64,000 bases of DNA from Symbiodinium natans (Eukaryota > Sar > Dinophyceae > Suessiales > Symbiodiniaceae). Where the stretch lies: contig CAJNDS010000381.1 of NCBI GenBank assembly GCA_905221605.1, forward strand, positions 1-64,000. The letters run 5' to 3'. Each line of letters begins with the position of its first letter. The first letter of the stretch is position 1. Position numbers and translations under genes: made by a program. Below, in pieces: positions 17,315 through 25,619 of this stretch. Under the pieces are notes generated by a model, which saw only the letters and a list, made by a program, of their open reading frames with translations, was not told where the DNA came from and searched no databases.

Positions 17315-17347
17315 TCACCTTCAGGAGGGGACCTCACACGAAGGTGA
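17315..17347 (-). repeat. Punctuation hairpin H19 (between the RT cistron and the second cistron)
   Basis: Core 17323-17339 (loop base G, ending CACAC). Arms TCACCTTC and GAAGGTGA pair perfectly over 8 bp. It lies 8-16 nt after the RT cistron's stop, and is the only single hairpin between two cistrons. Confidence 0.95.
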
Positions 17348-17354
17348 ATGGGAC

Positions 17355-20300
17355 TTAACTTAAGCGTTGGAGGAGCAAAAGGTAAGCTCCTGACCCGATC
17401 TGTGCACGTTCCTCGCTCGTAGGCGAGAAGCCTGGGCTGGAGTCATCACCTACCTGCAGAGAAGGAAGCAAGGTGAAGGATCTGTAATGACCTGAGGTGG
17501 CTTCCTGCCCTATGTGAAAGAGTCCCGAGACGGATCTGTAGCGAACAAAGGATTGAGAGTGAGGCCCGGTCCATGCAGGCAGCTGTATTTCGTCCTGCAA
17601 GCCCGTGAGTCTCCAGTGTTGCTTCTCTCCGGCATTTGTGAACCTTGGCAGAGACACAAAGATATAAGGAGGTGTATACAGCAGTGCCGCCTTCGAGTCA
17701 TGTGGAGAGTGCCACTCGTGCACAAAAAAGGACAGTGAATAGTCTAAGATGGGCGCTGCCTGGGAGTCAGGCTGGGACAGCCTGGTCGGGTCTGTGCCTT
17801 CCGGGAAGGTTAGTAGAAGGGGGGAGAAGCCGGTTGAGTCGGGTATGTCAGCATCATAGACTCTCTTCCAGGGGGTGCCTTGTAAGGACCCATGATGGTT
17901 AGCCAACAAAAACGTCAAGTACTCGAGTGCATCGCTTTGCCTATTAGCAAGCCTCCAGTCAGGATGACAATGCGGGAGCGATTCTAGTGCAAGAATAGAG
18001 ACTGGGTGCGAGGCCCTTGCTCGAAGTTCCCTCTGGAGAGGCTGAAGGTTCGACCAGTCCACTGAGGGTTCTTCCCTCAGAGCGCTAATCATCTGCAAGA
18101 CTGAAATGGCGTAGCACAAGTTATGAGGATTAATCAACTGTGGCATAGGCTGAGCTGCAGGAGGCGGTGGCGGAGGAGAGGCATCCAGGTCTGTCGGTGC
18201 TGGCGGAGGAGGTCCTGCGCCCGGCTGTGCAGCCTGGGAGGCACTCCCTGGGCGAAACCATCTCTGAAGCTGGCTTTGCTTGGACTTGGGATTGGGAGCC
18301 TGCAGGGTCCGCTGTTGGAACGTCGTTGGTTGGGGGGTAGCCTGTGTGGGAGATTCGTGTTGGTGTGATGTTGTCGTGTTCGGCCTGGGGGTAGGGACCG
18401 CAGAAGGAGATGCGCCAGCCCCAGAGGTGGGGGGCGAGAGATGTGAGAGTTGAGTGTGTTGGAGGGACGAGTGCATTCTGGAAAGAGGGGCGTCAGGGTG
18501 CAGAAAGAAGAAGAGTTGTAATTGCTGAATGACCGGGCACTGCTTCGTGTGTCGGGGGGCGCTCTCCACTTTCACTCCACAGGCAGGACAGGGGGACAGG
18601 CGGGTCAGCACATACATCTTAGAGGTGTTATTCCCCGCAGAAGCCTTATAAGAGTCCCATTCTGCCCCGTGTTTCTTTGTGAGGTGGAAGGCTATTTTTG
18701 TCGTGGAGGCTATCCACGAGTCGCAGAGCAGACAGGTCCTGGTGAGTTGCTGGCCAAGGTGGCCGGTGAGGAGCTCGAGGAAGGTCTGGGTTCCGGCCTG
18801 TTGCAGCAGTTCGGTGCGCATGCGCGAGATGAGCGGCACTGTGTCTATCTGCAAGGTAAGTTGGACCGAGGGTGCGGCAGTAGCACGGCAGTCTGACGAG
18901 GGCACGAGCTCCTGGCTGGAGGAGACCTCACTCGCCTTGGGAGGAGCTTCGTCAGCCTGAGTGGCCGCCTCAGGTCTAGAAAGCTTGAAGCCAGCCTGTC
19001 GGCAGACTCTGCGCTCAACGTGTTGTTGTAGATTATGCCAGTTTTTAAATTTCGCCTGGCAGTTTGAGCATTGAGGCAGGCCTCCCACGGAGTGCTTTAG
19101 GCGTGAGAATTCAAGGGGTGGCGGAACAGGAGCCGGATGCTTGACTGTCCGGTGTGTTCTCATGCCCGCCGCAGTGCGAAATACCTTGCCACAGCATGTG
19201 TGCATGGGCACGTCCGGAGAAGGGTCATTGTCGACCTCCCTGAGCAGCTTGCTGTAAGAGGCTACAATTTCCTCCGCCGTTTGCAGGGTGGAGGGAATGG
19301 TTAGGATATCCTCACTTGGCCAGGCGCCGGACTGGGTGAGGAGCGAAGAACTCGTGTTGGCCGGCGTGGATGTTGAGCAGGAGGTGACCTCACTCGCTGG
19401 TGCTGCATGCCGGCGCTTGCGAAGGGAGTCTAGGCGCTGGGCTGAGCGATCATGAAGCTGCTGAATGGGAGAGACAAGTTTAAGACGTGCAAAGAGCTCT
19501 GCTGTAGTTTCACGAGTTTTATGCACAGGGTTGTGTGTTACAGCTCGCACCTGTCTGGCATGCCATGAACGGAGTGCCCGTGCCCGCCTTCCTGAGAGAC
19601 CGACGGATTCAAGTCCAAAAGTGGCCGTGGACCAGACGGTGGCTCTCCAGACAAGCAGCCTAGATGCGGTTTTTGTCCTGCGCTTATTGTGAATGAATTT
19701 GCGCACAGTCTGTTTTTTCTTCGCCGCTCTCTCCTGTCTTAAGGAATAAGTAAGATCTTCCGGATTTGAGTAGCTGACCATAACCCCTAGATACTTGAAG
19801 GAGTCTACCAGCTCGAAGGAAGGAAGGGAGGGGAGAGGGGGAAGAACAGAGGAAGTCGAGAGCAGAATTGGCCGTCTTGGTTGCTCTGGGGCATCTATGT
19901 TCCAGACCGTAACCTTCCGGCCTGAGCGGAGTTCCTGTGACTTGAAGAGCTTCTTAGCATGCTGTGCGTGGCGACCTGCTAGTTTGACCATGATGTTGCA
20001 CTTGGCATAATTTACTTCTAGTCCGGCTTCTTGCAGGTAATGCAGTAACAATCTGACCATGTCATGAGCCGCGTAGAGATCGGACCAGTTGTGGATGTCA
20101 CGGTGAATGACGAGGTCATCCGCAAAGCCTGTGAGGAACTGCTGTATGGGAGGGAACCCTATGTGGGTAGCCATAAGCCGGAACGCCTCCGTGATGACCA
20201 GGGAGAAAAGAGAGGGGGCTAGTTTGCAGCCTTGCTTGATACCTCTTGTTGAGGTGACTGTGTCCTGGCTTCTTCCATAGCGCAAGTTATACTGGGCTTC

Positions 20301-22958
20301 CCTATGAAGGGACGCAACCAGCTCAACGTCTGCGGGAGAGGCCCCGTAAGTTATTAGTGAGCGCAAGAGAGCCTCTCTACTTGTTTTGTCAAAAGCTTGA
20401 GAGAGGTCTAGTGAGAAGGTGAAGCCTCCAATCAGATCTGGCTTACCCTTCTTGCGCGTGGGAGTGCAGAACCTGTCCGGTGCTCGGGATCGAAGCATGG
20501 CTCGGACACGCCTTGCGTGGCCAATCACCCGGAGTTGGGCGTCGGCGAGACCGCGGCCTGGAATATAGGCAAATTGAGGGGAGGCAAAGTGGGCCTTCTT
20601 AAAAAGGGGGTCAAGCCGTCTCCTAGCCTCAGAGGCTATGCCTTTGCCATCTGGCCTAATGATGCCTAGCGGTCGCAAGTTCTCCGGCTTAGAGGCAGGT
20701 TTAGAGGGCTTGGGTATGAAGCTGAGGTCTGCTGATTTGGCCGTTGTAGGCAGCGAGGGTGGCTCGGCTTGATTCAGTGGTGCTGTGTTATGCCGAGGTT
20801 CGCTCTTCCCCTGGCAGGAGGTGACCTCGCACGCCGGATGGGTCAGAGCGGGAGACAGAGGCACCGCTTCAAGATAGTCACAGTAATTATCGGCCACTGT
20901 TGAGGCACAAAGGCGGTACATGGATGCTGGGGCAGATCCTTGCGGTACTGCCTTTTCCGGCTTTATAGAGGCTATGCCTTTTGCCAGACTGCTTTTGTCC
21001 AGCTTGGGCAAGGCTTGGCCTACCCCACTGGCTAGGGGGGGATGCGAGGAGAAGATGGAAAGACTATGTCTCTTTAGCTCGGCTAGCCCCTCGGACTCAG
21101 TTAGGATACGGCCGCATGGCGATCTGAGGCAGACTCTAGGTGCAGGAGACCAGGGAGCTACATGTTTTAAAGAGCGATATGCCGCATGTGGATCTCGTTT
21201 GACCTTCTCAGAAATCTCTGTCAGAGTGCGATGAGTCCTTGCTCGGGCCTGATTTTTTATCTGGAGGGCATGTGTCTTGGCTGCCTCGTCTAGTGAGCGC
21301 TGAGCCTGTTTGAGGTGCTCGGTGCGGGCCATCTTATTTATGACGTCATCCTCACGTCTTAGGTTCCTTAGTGCAGTCTGCCGATTGTTATGAAGCCGCC
21401 ACAGAGGTTGTGCTGTCGGAGCCGCGTCTGAGGTGCCTGCTCCTGGGTCCCTCGGTTGGAAGGTCTTGGCATGTTCGAGAAGAAGCTCGTTGACCTCATC
21501 AGGGTGAAGAGGCTCTCCATTCTTCTGCGCTCGGAGTTTGTCAACGTCCTGTGCAACTTGGTCTCGCAGGGTTTTAGCCAGAGGAGTATTTTGTCTAACA
21601 TGTTGAGCCAGTAGGGACTTTTGTTTAGAAGGGACTACTGGCTGAGTTTTGGTCGAGAACGGTTGTCTCCAGACCTTCTTGAGCGGTACTGCCGTCCGGA
21701 GTGGCGTGTGTTTGCCGCCTTTTCTCCATGCTCCTAGCTTAAAGTCCTTGAGGACACACACTTTGCGGGCTAGCTGAGCAGCATAGAATTTGGATGTCAA
21801 GATGAAATCTATCTGAGAGCTGCCCTGTGGCGAGGTGAAGGTGTTTGCCTTTCGCCCTTGCCATGTGTTAAGCGCAACTAGAGAGTTTCGCTGAAGAAAC
21901 TTCTGGAACTGCTTCTGAACCGGTTTGTGCTTAGAAGACCCTGCCGGTACCACTCCCCCTACATAGGGGGGATTAGGTTTTAGGGACGAGTTGAAGTCGC
22001 CCGCCAGTACCGGAACAGTGCGCTGTGATAGGTTGGAGAGGGACTTGCCTAGGGAGGAGAGAACTTTGCTCTGGGTGGCATAGTGGTCTTGCTCCGTCAT
22101 GCCCCTCTGCTTAGTGTACTGATAGCAGTTGAGCAGGAGCACTGGGTGACCTCGGACTTCGCAGTGAACCTCGTGAGCACGGCCTGGGTGTAGATCCTGC
22201 CAGCGCAGTGTTGCAGAGTCTATGCTAGGCGATAGTAGAGTGAGAACACCCGCTGAGCGCCGGTGCTTAGGCTGTCCGGGCAACTGGGGTGTTTGAGCGG
22301 GAGGGGACCTCACGAGCTCTTCATCCGGTAAACCGCCTGAAACAGCTGTCCAGCCATGCACCTGAAATTGGGATGAGGTAGTCCAGTGGGTTTCCTGGAT
22401 AAAGATAACATCAAGGTCCTGCTGATGTTGCAGCCACTCCTTGAACTCTGCCCACAATTGCTGGCTTAATCCACCTGCATTCCACGAGAAAACTCGCAGT
22501 GGTTTGGCTTCGCGACCGCCTCTGGGGTGACGCCTGCGCGGTTGCCTAAGAGGAAGCTGCGGTGCAAATTGAGCATGCATGTTTTCCTTAGTCTCTTGGC
22601 TTGCACTAGGTGCAGCCGTGCCTGCGCTTGCCTGTGCCTGGCTTAGAGGCAAATTTGTCCTTCGATATGGTACTGCGCAACCGTCCCTTAAGGCTCGGTG
22701 ACAGGCCCGACGATAGGAGTGTTTCCGAATTAAACCCTCTGCCATCCGCTTGTTTCGACTGAAGTGCCGAAGCACGATCAGACTCCCCTCGTCCTGCGGA
22801 AAGACGAGAACCCTCACACTTAGGAGTGAAAGATGCAGTCTAAGACGATCTAAGTTCTCCCCCCGGAATTGGGACCGGGCCAGCTCGTGGATATGCTGTC
22901 TGCGGCAGAATCTCAAAATGCTTGGGGCTAAAGCCTCCAAGTGACCATCAGCTGGCAA
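17355..22958 (-). CDS. Endonuclease / reverse transcriptase / zinc-finger / ubiquitin-specific protease polyprotein
   Basis: Up to 1867 residues; 22958 is a TTG, the first ATG is at 22745 (residue 72), and the coding-like upstream stretch leaves the true start open. Order of domains: APE-type endonuclease (about 152-425: WNAGG, IQETHW with E189, GDFN 320-323, QIDFIL, KHTP); reverse transcriptase (about 740-1000: SLDLSQAFD near 850, GIKQGCKLAPSLF, FADD at 945-948); several Cys/His fingers (about 1253-1470: CCGKVFRTAAGMRTH, CSNCQAKF, CLLCDSW, CPACGVKV); proline-rich linker; and a C-terminal ubiquitin-specific protease (about 1608-1867: NPHNLCYAI with C1615, QSDALEYLTFLL, FVSLPRF, ATSGHYRSF with H1824, GSGAYLLLLQRL). 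The first three parts are the normal LINE machinery for target-primed reverse transcription. A deubiquitinase fused to RT is unusual; it may protect the RT or its RNP from degradation. Hairpins H20-H23 are translated in frame, mostly in linkers. Confidence 0.9.
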   Translation of the reverse strand: MPADGHLEALAPSILRFCRRQHIHELARSQFRGENLDRLRLHLSLLSVRVLVFPQDEGSLIVLRHFSRNKRMAEGLIRKHSYRRACHRALRDGCAVPYRRTNLPLSQAQASAGTAAPSASQETKENMHAQFAPQLPLRQPRRRHPRGGREAKPLRVFSWNAGGLSQQLWAEFKEWLQHQQDLDVIFIQETHWTTSSQFQVHGWTAVSGGLPDEELVRSPPAQTPQLPGQPKHRRSAGVLTLLSPSIDSATLRWQDLHPGRAHEVHCEVRGHPVLLLNCYQYTKQRGMTEQDHYATQSKVLSSLGKSLSNLSQRTVPVLAGDFNSSLKPNPPYVGGVVPAGSSKHKPVQKQFQKFLQRNSLVALNTWQGRKANTFTSPQGSSQIDFILTSKFYAAQLARKVCVLKDFKLGAWRKGGKHTPLRTAVPLKKVWRQPFSTKTQPVVPSKQKSLLAQHVRQNTPLAKTLRDQVAQDVDKLRAQKNGEPLHPDEVNELLLEHAKTFQPRDPGAGTSDAAPTAQPLWRLHNNRQTALRNLRREDDVINKMARTEHLKQAQRSLDEAAKTHALQIKNQARARTHRTLTEISEKVKRDPHAAYRSLKHVAPWSPAPRVCLRSPCGRILTESEGLAELKRHSLSIFSSHPPLASGVGQALPKLDKSSLAKGIASIKPEKAVPQGSAPASMYRLCASTVADNYCDYLEAVPLSPALTHPACEVTSCQGKSEPRHNTAPLNQAEPPSLPTTAKSADLSFIPKPSKPASKPENLRPLGIIRPDGKGIASEARRRLDPLFKKAHFASPQFAYIPGRGLADAQLRVIGHARRVRAMLRSRAPDRFCTPTRKKGKPDLIGGFTFSLDLSQAFDKTSREALLRSLITYGASPADVELVASLHREAQYNLRYGRSQDTVTSTRGIKQGCKLAPSLFSLVITEAFRLMATHIGFPPIQQFLTGFADDLVIHRDIHNWSDLYAAHDMVRLLLHYLQEAGLEVNYAKCNIMVKLAGRHAQHAKKLFKSQELRSGRKVTVWNIDAPEQPRRPILLSTSSVLPPLPSLPSFELVDSFKYLGVMVSYSNPEDLTYSLRQERAAKKKQTVRKFIHNKRRTKTASRLLVWRATVWSTATFGLESVGLSGRRARALRSWHARQVRAVTHNPVHKTRETTAELFARLKLVSPIQQLHDRSAQRLDSLRKRRHAAPASEVTSCSTSTPANTSSSLLTQSGAWPSEDILTIPSTLQTAEEIVASYSKLLREVDNDPSPDVPMHTCCGKVFRTAAGMRTHRTVKHPAPVPPPLEFSRLKHSVGGLPQCSNCQAKFKNWHNLQQHVERRVCRQAGFKLSRPEAATQADEAPPKASEVSSSQELVPSSDCRATAAPSVQLTLQIDTVPLISRMRTELLQQAGTQTFLELLTGHLGQQLTRTCLLCDSWIASTTKIAFHLTKKHGAEWDSYKASAGNNTSKMYVLTRLSPCPACGVKVESAPRHTKQCPVIQQLQLFFFLHPDAPLSRMHSSLQHTQLSHLSPPTSGAGASPSAVPTPRPNTTTSHQHESPTQATPQPTTFQQRTLQAPNPKSKQSQLQRWFRPGSASQAAQPGAGPPPPAPTDLDASPPPPPPAAQPMPQLINPHNLCYAISVLQMISALREEPSVDWSNLQPLQRELRARASHPVSILALESLPHCHPDWRLANRQSDALEYLTFLLANHHGSLQGTPWKRVYDADIPDSTGFSPLLLTFPEGTDPTRLSQPDSQAAPILDYSLSFFVHEWHSPHDSKAALLYTPPYIFVSLPRFTNAGEKQHWRLTGLQDEIQLPAWTGPHSQSFVRYRSVSGLFHIGQEATSGHYRSFTLLPSLQVGDDSSPGFSPTSEERAQIGSGAYLLLLQRLS
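18908..18947 (-). repeat. Punctuation hairpin H20, inside the RT cistron
   Basis: Core 18917-18933 (loop base A). Arms GGC/GCC next to the core and GCTCCT/AGGAGC beyond a bulge (9 bp in all). Translated in frame as SEVSS, between two finger-like segments. Confidence 0.85.
19360..19414 (-). repeat. Punctuation hairpin H21, inside the RT cistron
   Basis: Core 19379-19395 (loop base T). Inner arms AGC/GCT; outer arms GCCGGCGTG (19360-19368) and CATGCCGGC (19406-19414) pair over 9 positions with one G-T. Translated in frame as SEVTSC in a low-complexity linker. Confidence 0.85.
20811..20837 (-). repeat. Punctuation hairpin H22, inside the RT cistron
   Basis: Core 20816-20832 (loop base T, CTCGCAC). 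Arms CTGGC and GCCGG pair over 5 positions with one T-G. Translated in frame as CEVTSC, in the linker before the RT domain. Confidence 0.8.
22295..22319 (-). repeat. Punctuation hairpin H23, inside the RT cistron
   Basis: Core 22299-22315 (GGGAGGGGACCTCACGA; loop base G). Arms GAGC and GCTC pair over 4 bp. Translated in frame as LVRSPPA within a loop of the endonuclease domain. Confidence 0.8.
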
Positions 22959-22986
22959 AAGCTAGAAAGCCTTGAGATGTTAAGAG

Positions 22987-23071
22987 GGCCCCGAAAGCTG
23001 TTAAAGAGATGAAGTTCGGGGCCTTGGCCGGTTCGACAGCTACCATGCGCGGGCGGCTTGAGCTGGTAGTG
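22987..23071 (-). other. Two hairpins at the 5' end of the element
   Basis: GGCCCCGAA (22987-22995) and TTCGGGGCC (23015-23023) are a perfect 9-bp inverted repeat. About 15 bases on, CTACCA and TGGTAG form a second, 6-bp inverted repeat just before the CAA block. Neither holds the 17-nt core. They lie ahead of the first cistron and could be part of its 5' untranslated region or promoter (inference). Confidence 0.5.
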
Positions 23072-23075
23072 CTTC

Positions 23076-23489
23076 AACAACAACAACAACAACAACTACA
23101 ACTACAACTACAACTACAACCACAACCACAACCACAACCACAACCACAACCACAACCACAACCACAACCACAACCACAACCACAACCACAACCACAACCA
23201 CAACCACAACCACAACCACAACCACACAACAACAACACAACAACACACAACAACAACAACAACACAACAACAACAACGACAACAACAACGACAACCACAC
23301 ACCACAACGACAACGACAACGACAACCACAACCACAACCACAACCACACAACAACCACAACACCACAACAACCACACAACAACAACAACAACCACAACAA
23401 CAACCACAACAACAACCACAACAACAACCACAACAACAACCACAACAACAACCACAACAACAACCACAACAACAACCACAACAACAACC

Positions 23490-23532
<43 letters not shown>

Positions 23533-23610
23533 CCACAACAACAACCACAACCACAACCACAACAGCAACAACAATAGCAACAACAATAGCAACAACAACA
23601 ACAACCACAA

Positions 23611-23670
<60 letters not shown>

Positions 23671-24172
23671 CCACAACAACAACAACAACCACAACAACAA
23701 CCACAACCACAACCACCACAACCACAACCACCACAACCACAACCACCACAACAACAACAACAACCACAACCACAACCACAACCACAACCACAACCACAAC
23801 CACAACCACAACCACAACCACAACCACAACCACAACCACAACCACAACCACAACAGCAACAACAATAGCAACAACAATAGCAACAACAACAACAACAACA
23901 ACAACCACAACCACAACCACAGCCACAACCACAACCACAACCACAACCACAACCACAACCACAACCACAAACACAAACACAAACACAAACACAAACACAA
24001 ACACAACCACAACCACAACCACAACCACTACCACTACCACTACCACTACCACTACCACTACCACTACAACTACAACTACAACTACAACTACAACTACAAC
24101 TACAACTACAACTACAACTACAACTACAACTACAACTACAACTACAACTACAACTACAACTACAACAACCAC
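23076..24172. repeat. Compound CAA-derived simple-repeat block
   Basis: About 1.1 kb of shifting short repeats: (CAA)n, (CCACAA)n, (CAACGA)n, (CAGCAACAATAG)n, (CAAACA)n, (CCACTA)n and (CAACTA)n in successive patches. It is strand-asymmetric (almost no G on +). Long open frames on either strand here are only repeat translations. It borders the 5' end of the retroelement, mirroring the 3' CAA block. Confidence 0.95.
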
Positions 24173-24178
24173 ACAAGA

Positions 24179-24265
24179 CCCCGCGCGCGCGCGCGCGCGC
24201 GCGCGCGCGTGCTCGCGCGCTCGCGTGCGCACGTGCGCTCGCGTGCGCACGTGCGCGCGCGCAGG
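24179..24265. repeat. (CG)n and CGTGCGC-type alternating tract
   Basis: A run of alternating CG dinucleotides followed by GCGTGCGCACGTGCGC-like sequence. Alternating purine-pyrimidine of this kind can adopt Z-DNA. It closes the simple-repeat block. Confidence 0.85.
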
Positions 24266-25505
24266 CGTATGTGGGGGCGGCACGCTATGGCAGCGTCCTT
24301 TGAAGTCCTCCGATGCTCGCCCCCGGATTGTCAAAGAGAAACGAAGCCTCGATGATGCCCGCCCGGGCGCGCATCATGAGCATCAGCGGCTCCGGCCTCC
24401 AGGCATGCGTGGCTTATGGGGGGAAAGGTCCGTAACAACACGAAAACCACGGTATTTGGAGCGTTTTCTGCGTTTTGCAAGCTGCAGCCGAAACCCGAGG
24501 CCCAACCCGCTGATGCTCGTGATGCGCGCTCTGGTGGGGGTCCTTTGGGGTGGCCGATGCCCCCCAAAAAACATCAACAACGCGTCTTAAGCAAAAGCTA
24601 AAAATAGAGTCGATGATGCTCTCCGGGCCCTGTGAGGCACCCAAAAAATGCGTCCAGGAGCCCAGTTTCGGTGGGGAATAGCGCGTTTTTCGCGATAAAA
24701 AATGTACCTAGAACCTGATGCCCTTCGGAAGCCGAATTTGGAGCCGGATGTTGGCGAGCCAATGCCCCGCGGTAGCTAAAGCTAGGACGGGCGTGCCCGG
24801 ATTGAAGGGCTGACGCTGCTGCCGCCGACCCCGCAAAGGGGCGGCCGGCAGTGGGGAGAAGATGCGGGTGGGGGTGGGTGGGGTGGGGGGGGGGGGGGGG
24901 GGGCGGGTGGTAGGGTTTTTTTTTTGTGTGGGTTGGGTTCTTCCCCTCCGCTCGACCCCAAGATGAAGAGGCTTTTAGGTGTTTTGAAGATGCTTGAGGA
25001 AGCTTGGCCAGGCCCTTGGCCAGAGAGCTGCTATGTGCCAGAGTGCTAGCCTCGCTAAAGGCTTTCTTCGGACGGAACACTCCATAAGTCTCCACAAGAA
25101 GTTTGCTTTCGCGCCGGTCGACAGTGGATCATGTCAGAGTGGAAGCCGCAACTTCTGGCAATCAAGGGGCTTCTGGTCAGTCGGTAATGCATCGCGCGGA
25201 TGAGAGGAAAGGGATCTGGTAAACTCAGGGCCATGGATCAGACAGATGCAGTTTGCAGTTGTTCTATGATTTCAGTGTGTTAGAGCTAGGTATGGTCTTT
25301 GGGTTCTGTGCCTTAGTGCTTCAGGGTGCAAGTCTTGCTGGTTTATCGGCTTTTGAGTTGGATGATTGGTGCTCAGGCCTTTCATCTCAAGGGGTATAGG
25401 ATCCAATTTTGAGTCACGCCAGCGTAAATCCAAAGGAGTTTCCAGATTTCCTCAGAAGCTAGGGCCTGTGGCTGGAACATGCTGGGGTAGGCTGATCGCA
25501 GCCTT
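24266..25505. other. Gene-poor stretch with a G-run
   Basis: No supported gene. It has a (G)n run at about 24885-24903 followed by a T-run, and GC-rich sequence around 24331-24560 that contains GATGATGC-type imperfect repeats. Apparent ORFs have no recognisable content. Confidence 0.4.
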
Positions 25506-25511
25506 ATGTGC

Positions 25512-25619
25512 GGGTGACATCTGGGTGACATCTGCGTGACATCTGGGTGACATCTGGGTGACATCTGGGTGACATCTGGGTGACATCTGGGTGACATCTG
25601 GGTGACATCTGGGTGACAT
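25512..25619. repeat. 11-bp tandem array GGGTGACATCT
   Basis: About 9.8 copies of an 11-bp unit with one base change in the second or third copy. Confidence 0.95.

Noticed and set aside
4637-22319. AGGAGG in the hairpin core as a bacterial ribosome-binding site
   Set aside because: It lies on the strand opposite to the ORFs and the host looks eukaryotic.
4637-22319. Hairpin array as a CRISPR array
   Set aside because: Copies are spaced irregularly by hundreds to thousands of bases, lie in and between ORFs, and no cas genes are present.
23009-24355. Long ORFs rich in Asn/His or Cys/Val across the CAA-derived block
   Set aside because: Pure repeat translation with no unique sequence apart from the ends.
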